Assembly (NCBI RefSeq): GCF_032062135.1
Contig: NC_092860.1
Coordinates: forward strand, 65,484,263-65,548,262
DNA from: Pyxicephalus adspersus
Lineage: Eukaryota > Chordata > Amphibia > Anura > Pyxicephalidae
Length of the DNA stretch: 64,000 bases
Direction of reading: 5' to 3'
The notes beneath the pieces are model-generated. The model saw nothing but the letters and a program-made list of their open reading frames with translations. It was not told the origin of the DNA and searched no databases. Shown piece after piece: positions 45,061-56,789 of this stretch. Numbering within the stretch: position 1 is the first letter of the stretch; the number at the start of each line of letters is the position of its first letter. The position numbers and the translations under genes are program-made.

Positions 45061-45480
45061 ATTGTCTCATTTACATTTCTGACCTGGGAAAAACATACTC
45101 CCCCAGCCACTCTCTCCGCTCCTCCAATGACCTACTAATTACTTCCTCACTCGCATGCACAGATACAAGACTTCTCTAGAGCTGCCCCGACTCTCTGGAA
45201 TGGTCTTCCTCGTCCTATTCGGCTTGCTTCTACTTTCTGCTCATTTAAAAGAGCACTCAAAACCCATTTTTTCAAACTGCTTACCCATCTTCTTCTGTCT
45301 TTTCAAACCATCACTACTTCCCATCACTACATATATCCCATCCTATTGTGTGTAAATTCCTCCACCTACTAGATTGTAAGCTCTTCGGGGCAGGGTCCTC
45401 TCCTCTTGTATCACTGTTTGTATTCATCTGTCATTTGCAACCCCTATTTAACGTACAGCCCTGTAATAATAATAACAATA

Positions 45481-47924
45481 ATGAAAAGACTGTATTTTTT
45501 TTAGAGAAATACAGAAATTTTTCTGGCTTTTTTGATCGATAGCAAGTGGGATCAGAATAAAATATCTGTATTTTTTTGAGAGAAATACAGAAATTTTTCT
45601 GGCTTTTTTGATAGATAGCAAGTGGGATCAGAATAAAATATCTGTATTTTTTTGAGAGAAATACAGAAATTTTTCTGGCTTTTTTGATAGATAGCAAGTG
45701 GGATTAGGATAAAATATCACTATTTTTTTTGGAGAAATACAGAAATGTCTCTGGATGAGTTGATAGATAGCAAGTGGGATCAGGATAAAAAATCACTATT
45801 TTTTGAGAGAAATATAGAAATGTCTCTGGACGTGTTGATAGATAGAAAGTGGGATCAGAATAAAATATCTTAATTTTTTTGAGAGAAATACAGACATTTT
45901 TCTGGCTTTTTGAAAAGATAGCTAGTGGGATCAGAATAAAACATCTTTTATTTTTTGAGAGAAATACAGAAATTTTCTGTCTTTTTTGAGAGATAGAAAG
46001 TGGGATCAGAATAAAATATCTCTATTTTTTTGAGTGAAATACAGAAATTATTCTGGCTTTTTTGATAGCAAGTGGGATCAGAATAAATTATCTGTATTTT
46101 TTGAGAGACATACAGACATTTTTCTGTTTTTTTAATGCATAGCAAGTGGGATCAGAATAAAATATCTGTATTTTTTGGAGAGAAATACAGAAATCCTTCT
46201 GGCTTTTTTGATAGATAGCAAGTGTGATCAGAATAAAATATATGCATTTTTATGAGGGAAATATAAGTGTTTCTGGCTTTTCTTGATACGTAGCAAGTGT
46301 TATCAGAATAAAATATCTGTATTTTTTGCAGAGAAATACAGAAATTTTTCCTGGCTTTTTTGATAGCAAGAGGGATCAGAATAAAATATCTGTATTTTTT
46401 GAGAGAAATACAGAAATGTTTCAGGAATTTTTGATAGATAGCAAGTGGGATCAGAATAAAATATCTTTTATTTTTTGAGAGAAATACAGAACTTTTCTGG
46501 CTTTTCTGAGAAAAAGCAAGTGGGATCAGAATAAAATATCCTTATTTTTTTTGAGAGAAATACAGACATTTTTCTGGCATTTTTGATAGATAGCAAGTGG
46601 GATCAGAATAAGATATTTTTTTTGAGAAAAATACAGACATTTTTCTGGCTTTTTTGATAGATAGCAAGTGGGATCAGAATAAAAAATCTGTATTTTTTTG
46701 AGTGAAATACAGAAAGTTTTCTGGCTTTTTTGATAGATAGCAAATGGGATTAGAATAAAATATCTGTATTTTTTGGAGAGAAATACAGAAATCCTTCTGG
46801 CCTTTTTGATAGATAGCATGTGGTGTCACAATAAAATATCTTTATTTTTTTTGAGAGAAATACACAAATTTTCTGACTGTTTTGCTAGATAGCAAGTGCT
46901 ATCAGAATATTATATCTGTATTTTTTGAGAGAAATACAGACATTTTCCTTAATTTTTTTGATAGATAGCAAGTGGAATCAGAATAAAATATCTTTATTTT
47001 TTGGAGAGAAATAAAGACATTTTTCTGGCTTTTTTGATAGATAGCAAGTGGGATCAGAATTAAATGTCTGTATTTTTTACAGAGAAATGCAGAAATTCTT
47101 TAGGCTTTTTTGATAGCAAGTAAGAACAGAATAAAATATCTTTTTTTGAGAGAAATACAGAATTTTTTCTAGCAGTTTTGATAGATAACAAGTGGGATCA
47201 GAATAAAATATCTGTATTTTTTGAGAAAATGACAGAAATTTTTCTGGCATTTTTGATAGCAAGTGGGATTAGAATAAAATATCTTCTTTTTTTTTAGAGA
47301 AATACAGAAATTTTCTTGCTTTTCTGATAAATAGCAAGTGGAATCAGAATAAAATATCTTTATTTTTTGGAGAGAAATACGGAATTTTTTCTAGCATTTT
47401 TGATAGATAACAAGTGGGATCAGAATAAAATATCTGTATTATTTTGAAAGAAATACAGACTTTTTTCTGGCTTTTTTAAAAGATAGCAAGTGGTATCAGA
47501 ATAAAATATCTTTTAGTTTTGGGGAGAAATACAGACTTTTTCTGGCATTTTTGATAGCAAGAGGGATCAGAATAAAATATCTGTATTTTTTGAGAGAATG
47601 ACAGAAATTTTTCTGGCGTTTTTGATAGCAAGTGGGATTAGAATAAAATATCTTTTTTTTTTGAGAGAATTACAGAACTTTTCTTGCTTTTCTGATAAAT
47701 AGAAAGTGGGATCAGAATAAAATATCCTTATTTTTTTTTACCGAAATACAGAAATTTTTCTGGCATTTTTGATAGATAGCAAGTGGGATCAGAATAAGTA
47801 ATCTTTATTTTTTTGAGCGAAATACAGAACATTTTCTGGCTTTTTTGATAGACAGCGAGTGCTATCAGAATAAAATATCTTTATTTTTTTGAGAGAAATA
47901 CAGAAATTTTTCTGGCTTTTTTGA
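45481..47924 (+). repeat. 76-bp satellite array, first block
   Basis: About 32 copies of a 76-bp unit, e.g. AGCAAGTGGGATCAGAATAA, AATATCTGTATTTTTT, GAGAGAAATACAGAAATTTT and TCTGGCTTTTTTGATAGAT. AGCAAGTGGG starts at 45541, 45617 and 45693, giving the exact period. Starts right after the L2 tail. All long open frames here are translations of the repeat. Confidence 0.95.
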
Positions 47925-47926
47925 TA

Positions 47927-48466
47927 CCGTGTTTCCCCAATAATAAGGCATCCCCATCAAATAAGCCACCCCCGGTTTTTGCTAAAATAATTAAAATAAG
48001 GCACTCTCCCGCGAATAAGACATCCTCCGATACCTGATACTGTGTGTGTCTCCTCGATGGCTGCAGTGTGTGTCTCCTCCTGGCTGCAGTGCAGAGCCAA
48101 ACTGAAAGAAACAAGCCCGCACACGCGCCCCCGCGACTCCGCACCAGGAAGGACAAGCAAGCTGCTGATCCCTGCCCTAACGGAGCCTGTTACCCGGCCG
48201 TACCGTAGAAGCAAAAAAAAGGTAAGTCAGTGAACAGAAGGGGACAATCAATGGCACAGAGTGATCGGAAGGGGACAATCAATGGCACATGAGTGATCAG
48301 AAGGGGAATATGGGACAATCAATGGCACATGAGTGATTTTCAACAATAAATGTGTACTGTAGTCTTCTTCATGGAAAAATAAGACTTCCCCCTGAAAATA
48401 AGACCTAGGGCATATTTTGGCATTTCATAAAATTAAAGACAGTGCCTTATTATAGGGGAAACAGGA
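47927..48466. mobile_element. TA-flanked element with CCGTGTTTCCCC ends, complete copy
   Basis: Ends CCGTGTTTCCCCAATAATAAGG and CCTTATTATAGGGGAAACAG are inverted. TA lies at 47925-47926 and 48467-48468; removing the element restores the satellite (TTTTTTGATAGATAGCAAG). The interior core (48000-48240) matches the element at 33526, followed by three or so 31-bp units. Confidence 0.88.
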
Positions 48467-48468
48467 TA

Positions 48469-48884
48469 GATAGCAAGTGCTATCAGAAAAAAAAAATCTG
48501 TATTTTTTTGAGAGAAATACTGAAAGTTTTCTGGCTTTTTTGATAGATAGCAAATGGAATTAGAATAAAATATCTGTATTCTTTGGAGAGAAATACAAAA
48601 ATCCTTATGGCCTTTTTGATAGATAGCAAGTGGGATTACAATAAAATATCTTTATTTTTTTGAGAGAAATACACAAATTTTCCTGGCTTTTATGATAGAT
48701 AGCAATTGGGATCAGAATAAGATATCTTTATTTTTTTGAGAGAAATACAGAAATCCTTCTGGCTTATTTGATAGATAGCAAGTGGAATCAGGAATGGAAT
48801 CAGAATAAAATATCTTTTTTTTAAGAGAAATACAGACATTTTTCTGGCATTTTTGATAGATAGCAAGTGGGATCAGAATAAAGG
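48469..48884 (+). repeat. 76-bp satellite, continuation
   Basis: Same unit and phase as the block before the TA-flanked element. It stops at AGCAAGTGGGATCAGAATAA followed by unrelated GGCCAGGGCGTGC. Confidence 0.95.
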
Positions 48885-49091
48885 CCAGGGCGTGCTTGCA
48901 TTTACCACTCCTGACAGAGATTTGCTAGCATCACAACCTTTCTGTGCTGCTTGGCTTGTGAAAGTGAAAAAAAGTGCTTTACTTGTTAGACTGTGTCACA
49001 CTCACACTATTAGTCAGATAGATTGTTGGATTGTACTGTATTGGTGCAGTCCTGAAATCTACTGTACTCAGATAGGTAGAGTGTTTCACTG

Positions 49092-49104
49092 TTAGCTAGC
49101 TAGC

Positions 49105-49147
<43 letters not shown>
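49092..49147. repeat. TAGC/TAGA tetranucleotide microsatellite
   Basis: TAGC units followed by about ten TAGA units in the hAT leader. Confidence 0.95.
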
Positions 49148-49428
49148 GTAAATAGTCAGTCAGGGAGTTACATACAAGTAGCCAGAGGCAGGGTCCCCTC
49201 ACTGACTGCGTGCACAGTATCATACTTGTACTGAGAGACACACACACAGACGCAGTGTATACTGCAGTATATAGTTTGTATACTGTGCTGCATATTACAA
49301 GCGTCACCACTGAAGCAAAGTGCTGCATACAACACACACAGCGCACTTGCATTTTTTGTGTCAACCCTTTAGCATATTAGCTACAAAGTATTTTGCAGGG
49401 TGTCAGGCCACAAAAAAAAATTCTACAA

Positions 49429-52400
49429 TGTCTGGCCAAAGAGGAAACGGCAGCTTTGGCAGGGGTGGCAAGCAAAGCAGTATGAGTTTTTTTTATCTGC
49501 AGGCCCAAGAACAAGAAGCGCTGCTGTTGGTGGTGGGCGTCCATTATTGCCACACCATGAACAAGACGTAGTGGAGTACATGATTGTACCCCCTCTTCAT
49601 CCCAGTCCCAGACACATGCCTTACAGGTGTCCCAAACAGTCCATGATACATCTGTTCCTCCTAGTTCTTCATCAGCGGCTGGAAAGTCACGTGTACAGCA
49701 GTATGTAGAGTCCCACCGAGGGGTTGGAGAGGCGGGGCTACAAGCATTCCTTCAAGATGCTCAGTTGTTTCAGTCATCTGACGAAGAGAGTCAGTTCACA
49801 GGCTTTCCCCCCAGTTACTTTTCACCAGAACACTCTCAGCCAGACGAGCCAATTCAAACTGGCTCCAAAAGGCCGCTTCTACCTTTCGGCACATATAGGG
49901 AAACTGTCTCTTCTGATGATGATGATGATGTCCTTGATCCGACATGGGGCGAACAAGGTGATCATCATAGGCAGGAAGAAGAGGAGGAGGAGGTTGCAGA
50001 GCGGCCTTAAAGGGGGAGAGAGAGGGAGGAAGAGGGTAAAAGCTGCCCACACTCTGCATTCTTCAAGTACCAGTGAGGCAAGTCATAGACATAAATCGTC
50101 GGAAGCTGTCACCACAGCTATGCCTCAACAACCGCGGACCGCCACCACGAGCACCAGCTCCAGAGCACCTTTCGGACCAGTTAGATGTTCGCCCGTGTGG
50201 GCATTTTTTAATGTCCATAGTGATGACAACACTATGGTCATCTGTAAACTGTGTGCAACAACACTTGAAACCCAAACAAACTTGGAACAAGTTGCATGAG
50301 CACTCATTTATAAAGCCACCACTCAGTAACCTGGCAGGAACACCTGGTCAAAGCACAGAGCTCTGTGCAACCACCTCCGCCCAAGAAGCAAGCTCAAACT
50401 GCTCGATTTTCTTCTGCTGCCTTTCCTCCTGCCACCAAAGTTGCCCGTGCAGCTGCCAGCAATTTGAGTGGGGCATGTAGCCGAACATTACCTTTTTCAG
50501 GCTCCACCAGCGGTGAGCAGGAGCTCCAACGCAGATCGGCTGCTGTTTGTCGCATTGCTACCAGTCAAGACCAGGCATCATTGCCATCCCCCACAACGTC
50601 TACCCTATCGTCCAATCTTTCTGTGGTTAGCATTAGCAGCATCCAACCTTCCATCCCCCAGATGCTGGAGCCCAAGAGAAAATATGGCCCAGATGACCCC
50701 AAAACAAAGCTTATCAATGAGGCAATTGCACAGCTGATTGCGTTAGAGCTCCTCCCTTACCGACTGGTGGACTCCAATGCGCTCCGTTACGCATTCCTCT
50801 GCGCGAACCCACAGTACGTTATGCCTAAGGGACAGTATTTTGCAGAAAAATGTGTTCCGGCTTTGCATGAACACCTGCAGAGCAATGTGTCCATGGCCCT
50901 GCAGCACTCATTTTCTGGCAAGGTGCACCTGACAACCGACAGTTGGTCGAGCAAGCATGGAATGGGAAGATATATTAACTATACAGCTCACTGGATAACT
51001 TTGGTGGCAGCAGGGGAAGATGCAGCTGCAGCAAGGCCTGCATACCTACCTCTGCCCAGAGCACATCCCCATGCAATTTCCTGCTCAACCTCCACTTCCA
51101 CCTCCTCCTTTGACTCTTGTGCCTCAACCTCTTCCTCCAGGGACACTTTGTCGTGGAGACCCAGCACCTCCCGTTCAGCAGCATCTGTTCACCGCCAGCA
51201 ACAACCTGCAGTTTGCTATTTCGGTGCACAATGTAGACGTTGCCATGCAGTCCTGAGGTTGCAAAGCCTGGGTTCCCTCAGCCACACGGGCGCAGCTATT
51301 CTATGTGCCTTGCGGGAGCAGGAGGACATATGGCTAACTCCCAAAAGACTTCAGCCAGGCAAGGTCGTGTGTAACAACGGGGCCAATCTGCTGGCAGCCC
51401 TGCGTTGTGGAAAACTCACACACATACCTTACCTGGCTCACGCCATGAACCTGATAGTACAGGTCTTCCTTAGGAATTACCCAGGCCTCCAGCTGCTGTT
51501 GCTGAAGGCCAGAAAGTTGTCAGCGCATTTCCACCGGTCGTACACAGCCAGTGCCAGATTGGTGGATTTACAGCGAAATCTCAACCTGCCAGTGCACTTG
51601 TTAATTTGTGATGTGGCCACACGTTGGAATCCACCTCTTACATGCTGCAGCCGCTGGCTGAACAACAGAAAGCGGTGGTGGATTACATGGCGGAGTCTGT
51701 TCGTTTCAGACATATACCTACACTACCTTTCTTCAGCCCTGCGGAGTGGCTGCAAATTGAGGACTTGTGCACTATATTGTCACCTTTTGAAGAGGCCACC
51801 AGGATGATCAGCAGAGATCAGGCCTGTGTCAGTGACACCATCCCCATCATATGTCTGCTGGAACAGATGATGGTGGATCTCGGACACAACACAGAGCGGA
51901 CGCTGCATCAAGAGATGACGTTTCAAACATCATCTCAGACATGTGCGCCTACAAGGCATAGTGCACCACAAATCCAGGAGGAGGAGGTGGAAGAGGATGA
52001 GGACAACATTGCAGGCATGGGAGAAGGGGAGGAAGGAGCAGGGGAGGATATTGAGGGTTCATGGCATCTATCCACCCAAACACCCAATCACCACAAGGAT
52101 GTGGATGGCAAGACCAGGCGGAGGAGGAGGACAACGACCCTGTGCTGCTGTTCGACCCACAGGAGTGTGGGTCCAGAATTACCTCAGCTGCGGGTAGTTT
52201 GAGCCACATGACAGCCTTCATGCAGGAGTGCATAGCCAAAGATCCAGCATACAACACATAAAAACAAAGACTGACGACTATTGTATTGCTACATTACTGG
52301 ATCCACGTTACAAGCCTGAGATACAACAACTGATCTTGCCCCAATACAGGAAACCTAAAATGAAGCACTACCAAGAAGTGCTTGTAAGGGACTTGTGCTC

Positions 52401-52902
52401 AGCCTTTCCGGCTGCCTGCAGCAGCAGCAGCAGGGATCCCTATGGCAGTTCCACCAGCCATGGGAGCCAAACAACTGCTTTAAGCGGCATGGGTGGCAGC
52501 AGCAGTAGAGTTCGTCTAAGCCAAACTATGCAGGCTTTTTTTCAGCGGAAGCAAGCTGCCAGTTGTGCAGCAATTGCTAATGACACTTAGCAGTGGTACT
52601 CAGTCATGGTGCAGGAATATCTGCATGGGACATCTGCAACCTGCAAAGCCAGGCCCCACTGGGCTACTGGGTATCCAAGCTTGAGCAGTGGCCGGAGCTG
52701 ACAGAACATGCCATTCAGATCCTTGCCTGCCCAGCCGCATGTGTGTTATCTGAAAGAGCGTTCAGTGCAGCTGGGGGTGTAGTGAGTGACAAACAGATTT
52801 GGCTTTCCGCAAAAAATGTCGGCGGAATTTACTTTTATTAAAATGAATAAAGCTTGGATCGGCAATGACTTCAACACCCCCTCTGCAGAGTGTACTGATT
52901 AG
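49429..52902 (+). pseudogene. hAT transposase relic (ZBED-like)
   Basis: Starts MSGQRGNGSFGRGGKQ, then an acidic Ser-rich N-terminus, a BED finger (PVWAFFNVHS and CKLCATTL near 50190-50265), a long open stretch (50365-51630) with the first catalytic region LTTDSWSS near 50930, the HAMNLIVQVFL helix near 51440, and a VATRWN motif near 51610. After a frame change come DYMAESVRFRHI and LLDPRYKPEIQQL, and the C-terminal dimerisation region YWVSKLEQWPEL, CPAACVLSERAFSAAGG and FIKMNKAW. At least five frameshifts (near 50.0, 50.3, 51.63, 52.2 and 52.82 kb). Non-functional. Confidence 0.88.
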
Positions 52903-52987
52903 TCGTCAACTGCTGCACGGACATCTTGATGGGAAGAGCACGTTCACAGTCTTTTGGCATCTCCTACTCCTCCCCCTAGTGGCCCTC

Positions 52988-53267
52988 TACCTCTACTCTG
53001 TCTCGAGTGATCAGAAGGGGACAATCAATGGCACAGAGTGATCAGAAGGGGACAATCAATGGCACATGAGTGATCAGAAAGGGGACAATCAATGGCACAG
53101 AGTGATCAGAAGGGGACAATCAATGGCACATGAGTGATTTTCAACAATAAATGTGTACTGTAGTCTTCTTAATGGAAAAAAAAGACATCCCCCTGAAAAT
53201 AAGACCTAGGGCATATTTTGGCATTTCAAAAAATATAAGACAGTGCCTTATTATAGGGGAAACAGGG
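52988..53267. mobile_element. TA-flanked element, right part only
   Basis: Five or so 31-bp minisatellite units, then GATTTTCAACAATAAATGTG and a right end CCTTATTATAGGGGAAACAG nearly identical to 48325-48464. TA follows at 53268-53269, then satellite (GCAAGTGGGATT). The left half is missing at the hAT junction. Confidence 0.85.
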
Positions 53268-53269
53268 TA

Positions 53270-53414
53270 GCAAGTGGGATTAGAATTCAATATCTGTGAT
53301 TTTTTTACAGAAATAAAGAAACTTTTATGGGTTTTTGGATGGATACTAAGTGCTATCAGAATGAAATATCTGTATTTTTATAGATAAATATAGAAATTTT
53401 TCTGGCTTTTGTGA
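53270..53414 (+). repeat. 76-bp satellite, short forward block
   Basis: Two divergent units in the same orientation as 45.5-48.9 kb, ending in TCTGGCTTTTGTGATATACC at the inversion point. Confidence 0.85.
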
Positions 53415-54002
53415 TATACCTCTTGCAATCTATCACAAAAAAACCTAAAAATGTCTGTATTTCTGTAACAAAATATAGATATTTTATTATTATAGCACTT
53501 GGTATCTATCCTAAACCCATAAAATATTCAATATTTCTCTCCAAAAAATACAGATATTTCATTCTGATTCCACTTTGCTATATATCTCCAAAGTCAAAAA
53601 AAATTCTATATTTCTCTCCCAAAAATCTAGATATTTAATTCTGATAGCACTTGGTATCGATCCAAAAGACTATAAAAAATTCTATTTTTCTTTACAGAAA
53701 ATACAGATCTTTAGTTCTGATCCCACTTTGCTACATATCCCTAAAGCCATAAAAAAATGATGTATTACTCTACAAACAATACAGATACTTAATTCTGATA
53801 GCACTTGGTAGTTGGTATCTATCCAAAAGGCCATAAACAATTATATATTTTTCTCCAAAAAATACAGATATTTTATTCTGATAGCACTTGGTATGTATCC
53901 TAAAACCCATGAAAATGTATGTATTTATGTGAAACAAATAGAGATATTTACCTGTGATAGCACTTGCTAGATATCCACAAATGATAAAAAGTTTATGTAT
54001 TT
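53415..54002 (-). repeat. 76-bp satellite, inverted block
   Basis: Units read on the minus strand (plus strand shows ACAGATATTTTATTCTGATA, GCACTTGGTATCTATCC). The block begins with ACCTCTTGCAATCTATCAC, whose reverse complement is nearly the array edge found at 60675-60700 (GTGATAGATTGAAAGAGGTA). Confidence 0.88.
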
Positions 54003-54129
54003 CCCCGTGGATTCTACCAAGTCCGTTCCCTTTTATGTGGTTTCACTAGATAGTAGGTATGGAAAGTGTGATTTTCGTTAATCCATTCATGTCTCAATTA
54101 GCTACAGCTTCTACACTGTCCATAGAGTT

Positions 54130-56430
54130 GATGGCCCCAACCTCCAATGGGGTCCACGCACCGTCACAGGGCCCACCGGCTCCTACTGCCTGTTCCTACT
54201 GCCGGCTCCTACTGCCTGTTACCACCGCCTCCTCCTCATGCTGTAAATGATGCTGCCGCCTGCCCAGTACCGAACTCTAGATGCCAGATACTAATGCCGT
54301 CCACACTCCGTCTCATCCTACCACCTCCTCCTCCTGCTGTAAATGATGCTGCTGCCTGCCCAGTACCAAAACTCTAGATGCCAGATACTAATGCCGTCCA
54401 CACTTTGTCTCAGAGCCCACTACCTCCTCCTCCTGCTGTAAATGATGCTGTCGCCTGCCCAGTACCAAACTCTAGATGCCAGATACTAATGCCGTCCACA
54501 CTCTGTCTCAGAGCCCACCGCCTCCTCCTCCTGCTGTGAATGATGCTGCCGCCTGCCCAGTACCCAACTTTAGATGCCAGATAGTAATGCCGTCCACGCT
54601 CCGTCCCAGAGCCCACCGCCTCCCCCTCCTCCTGTTGTAAATGATGCTGTCGCCTGCCCAGTACTGAACTCTAGATGCCAGATACTAATGCTGTCCACAC
54701 TCCGTCTCAGCCCACCACCTCCTCCTCCTGCTGTAAATGATGCTGCTGCCTGCCCAGTACCAAAACTCTAGATGCCAGATACTAATGCCGTCCACACTCC
54801 ATCCCAGAGCCCACTACCTCCTCCTCCTGCTGTAAATGATGCTGTCGCCTGCCCAGTACCAAACTCTAGATGCCAGATACTAATGCCGTCCACACTCCAT
54901 CTCAGAGCTCACCGCCTCCTTCTCCTGCTGTAAATTATGCGGCAGCCTGCCCAGTACCAAACTCTAGATGCCAGATACTAATGCCGTCCACGCTCCGTCT
55001 TAGAGCCCACCGCCTTCGAATCATGCTGTTACTGCTGCTGCCTGCCTAGTACCCAACTCTAAATGCCAATTACTAATGTCGTCCACACTCCGTCTCAGTG
55101 CTAAATGCTTCCTCCTCATGCTGTTACTGCTACTGCCCAGTACCCAACTCTTAATGCCAGTTACTAATGCCGTCCACACTTTGTGTGCCCACCACCTCTT
55201 CCTCCTGCTGTTACTGCTGCCGCCTTCCCAGTACCCAGCTGTAGATGCCAGTTAACAATGCTTCCATGCCGCATTTTACAAAGTTACAGCTAGCAGATCT
55301 CCACTAGCTACAGCTTCTACACTGTCCATAAAAGTGATGGCCTCAACCACCAATGCCATCCTTGCTCCGTCTCAGGGCCCACCGCCTCCTCCTCCTGCTT
55401 TCACTGATGCTGCCGCCTGCCCAGTACCCAACTCTAGGTGCCAGTTACTAATGCCGTCCAAACTTCGTCTCAGGGCCCACAGCCTCCTTCTTCTGCTGTT
55501 ACTGATGCTGCCGCCTGCCCAGTACCCTACTCTGGTTGCCAGTTACTAATGCCGTCCACACTTTGTTCCAGAGCCCACCACCTCTTCCTCCTGCTGTTAC
55601 TGCTGCCGCCTGCCCAGTACCCAGTACCCAGCTGTAGATGCCAGTTAACAATGCTGTTGATGCCGCATTTTACAAAGTTACAGCTAGCAGATAGAAAAAG
55701 GCAGTCTCCTACACAGCAATGGCTCCAGTAGCTAAAGCTTCTACACTGTCCATATAGGTGATGGCCTCAACCACTAATGCCGTCCTTGCTCCGTCTCAGG
55801 GCCCACCGCCCCCTCCTCCCAGTACCCAGCTCTAGATGCCAGTTAACAATGGCATCCACACTTCTCAGGGCCCACCGCCTCCTCCTCCTGCTTTTACTGA
55901 TGCTGCCGCCTGCCCAGTACCCAGCTCTAGATTCCAGTTACTAATGCCTTCCATTTTCATTTTAGGGCCCACCGCCTCCTTCTTCTGCTGTTCCTGATGC
56001 TGCCCCCTGCCCAGTACCCTACTCTAGATGCCAGTTACTAATGCCATTCACACTTAGTTCATGAGCCCACCACCTCTTTCTCCTGCTGTTACTGCTGCCG
56101 CCTGCCCAGTACCCAGTACCCAGCTGTAGATGCCAGTTAACAATGCTGTCAATGCCGCATTTTACAAAGTTACAGCTAGCAGATAGGAAAAGGCAGTCCC
56201 CTACACAGCAATGTCTCCAGTAGCTAAAGCTTCTACACTGTCCATATAGGTGATGGCCTCAAACAGTAATGCTGTCCTTGCTCGGTCTCAGGGCCTACCG
56301 CTACCTCCTCCCAGTACCCATAACTAGATGCCAGTTAACAATGCCATCCACACTACTCAGGTCCCACCGCCTACTCTTCCTGCTATTACTGCTGCCACCT
56401 GCCCACTGTCCAGTACCCAGCTCTAGATGC
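54130..56430 (+). repeat. 97-bp tandem array with higher-order structure
   Basis: Units contain CCGTCCACACTCCGTCTCAG, AGCCCACCGCCTCCTCCTCC, GCCGCCTGCCCAGTACC and CTCTAGATGCCAGATACTAATG. The CCGT start recurs at 54297, 54394 and 54492, giving 97-98 bp. From about 55260 a longer module including GCATTTTACAAAGTTACAGC and the terminal-repeat piece AGCTTCTACACTGTCCATA recurs roughly every 0.4-0.5 kb (55260, 55660, 56155). Confidence 0.92.
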
Positions 56431-56789
56431 CAGACTAGACTCAAGCTCAACAGGATTTTCTTTCGCCACTGATTCTGCCAAGCCCCGTTTCCTTTCATTG
56501 CTTTCACTCAATAGCAGGCCCTGAGACGGAGTGTGGAAGGCATTAGTAACTGGCATCTAGACCTGGGTGTAGTGCATCTTTAATGACACCCCGAAGTGTG
56601 TAATCTGAAATTTGTGATTGAATGTAGAAGGCCACGTCTTCTGCTTCATCCATCGGTACCACGCTTTATCGGACTGAATTTCTGTGTCTGTTACCCCGGA
56701 ACTGGGAAGTGGGACAGCAGTCCCTCTGTATATGTTCGGGGGATGAGATGGGAGACACCGGGAGGTAACCGAGTAACTGAGAGGTCCTG

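Larger units (their letters stand above)
42937..45480 (+). mobile_element. L2-type LINE, decayed, internally deleted
   Basis: Order: GDVSPNPGPP and WNARSVGNK (start of the endonuclease protein), endonuclease with GDFNVAMDEP near 43550, a DLVFSKLCNLTLFDNSPFPL segment, then reverse transcriptase YADDTQIYL and [14 protein letters not shown] near 44465-44600. The tail has TTGTAAGCTCTTCGGGGCAG and ends in an AATAAT run. The front of the reverse transcriptase is missing where unrelated DNA (44258-44403) sits. Confidence 0.88.
48885..52987 (+). mobile_element. Second BED-finger hAT transposon inside the satellite
   Basis: A transposase relic (49429-52902) with a leader of about 540 bp that contains TAGC/TAGA repeats (49092-49147). 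The left edge abuts satellite; the right edge abuts 31-bp minisatellite of a TA-flanked element, so neither hAT terminus is present and the element has probably lost its ends. Related in plan to the element at 1-1808, though its leader is different. Confidence 0.75.

Noticed and set aside
45431..47262. Long minus-strand frames with repeated IYQKSQKNFCISLKK-type sequence
   Set aside because: Translation of the 76-bp satellite; the same peptide in several frames and blocks, no start or family resemblance.
54147..55731. Pro- and Ala-rich frames resembling secreted or collagen-like proteins
   Set aside because: Translations of the 97-bp tandem array in several frames; unit length drifts between 97 and 98, so no frame is kept.
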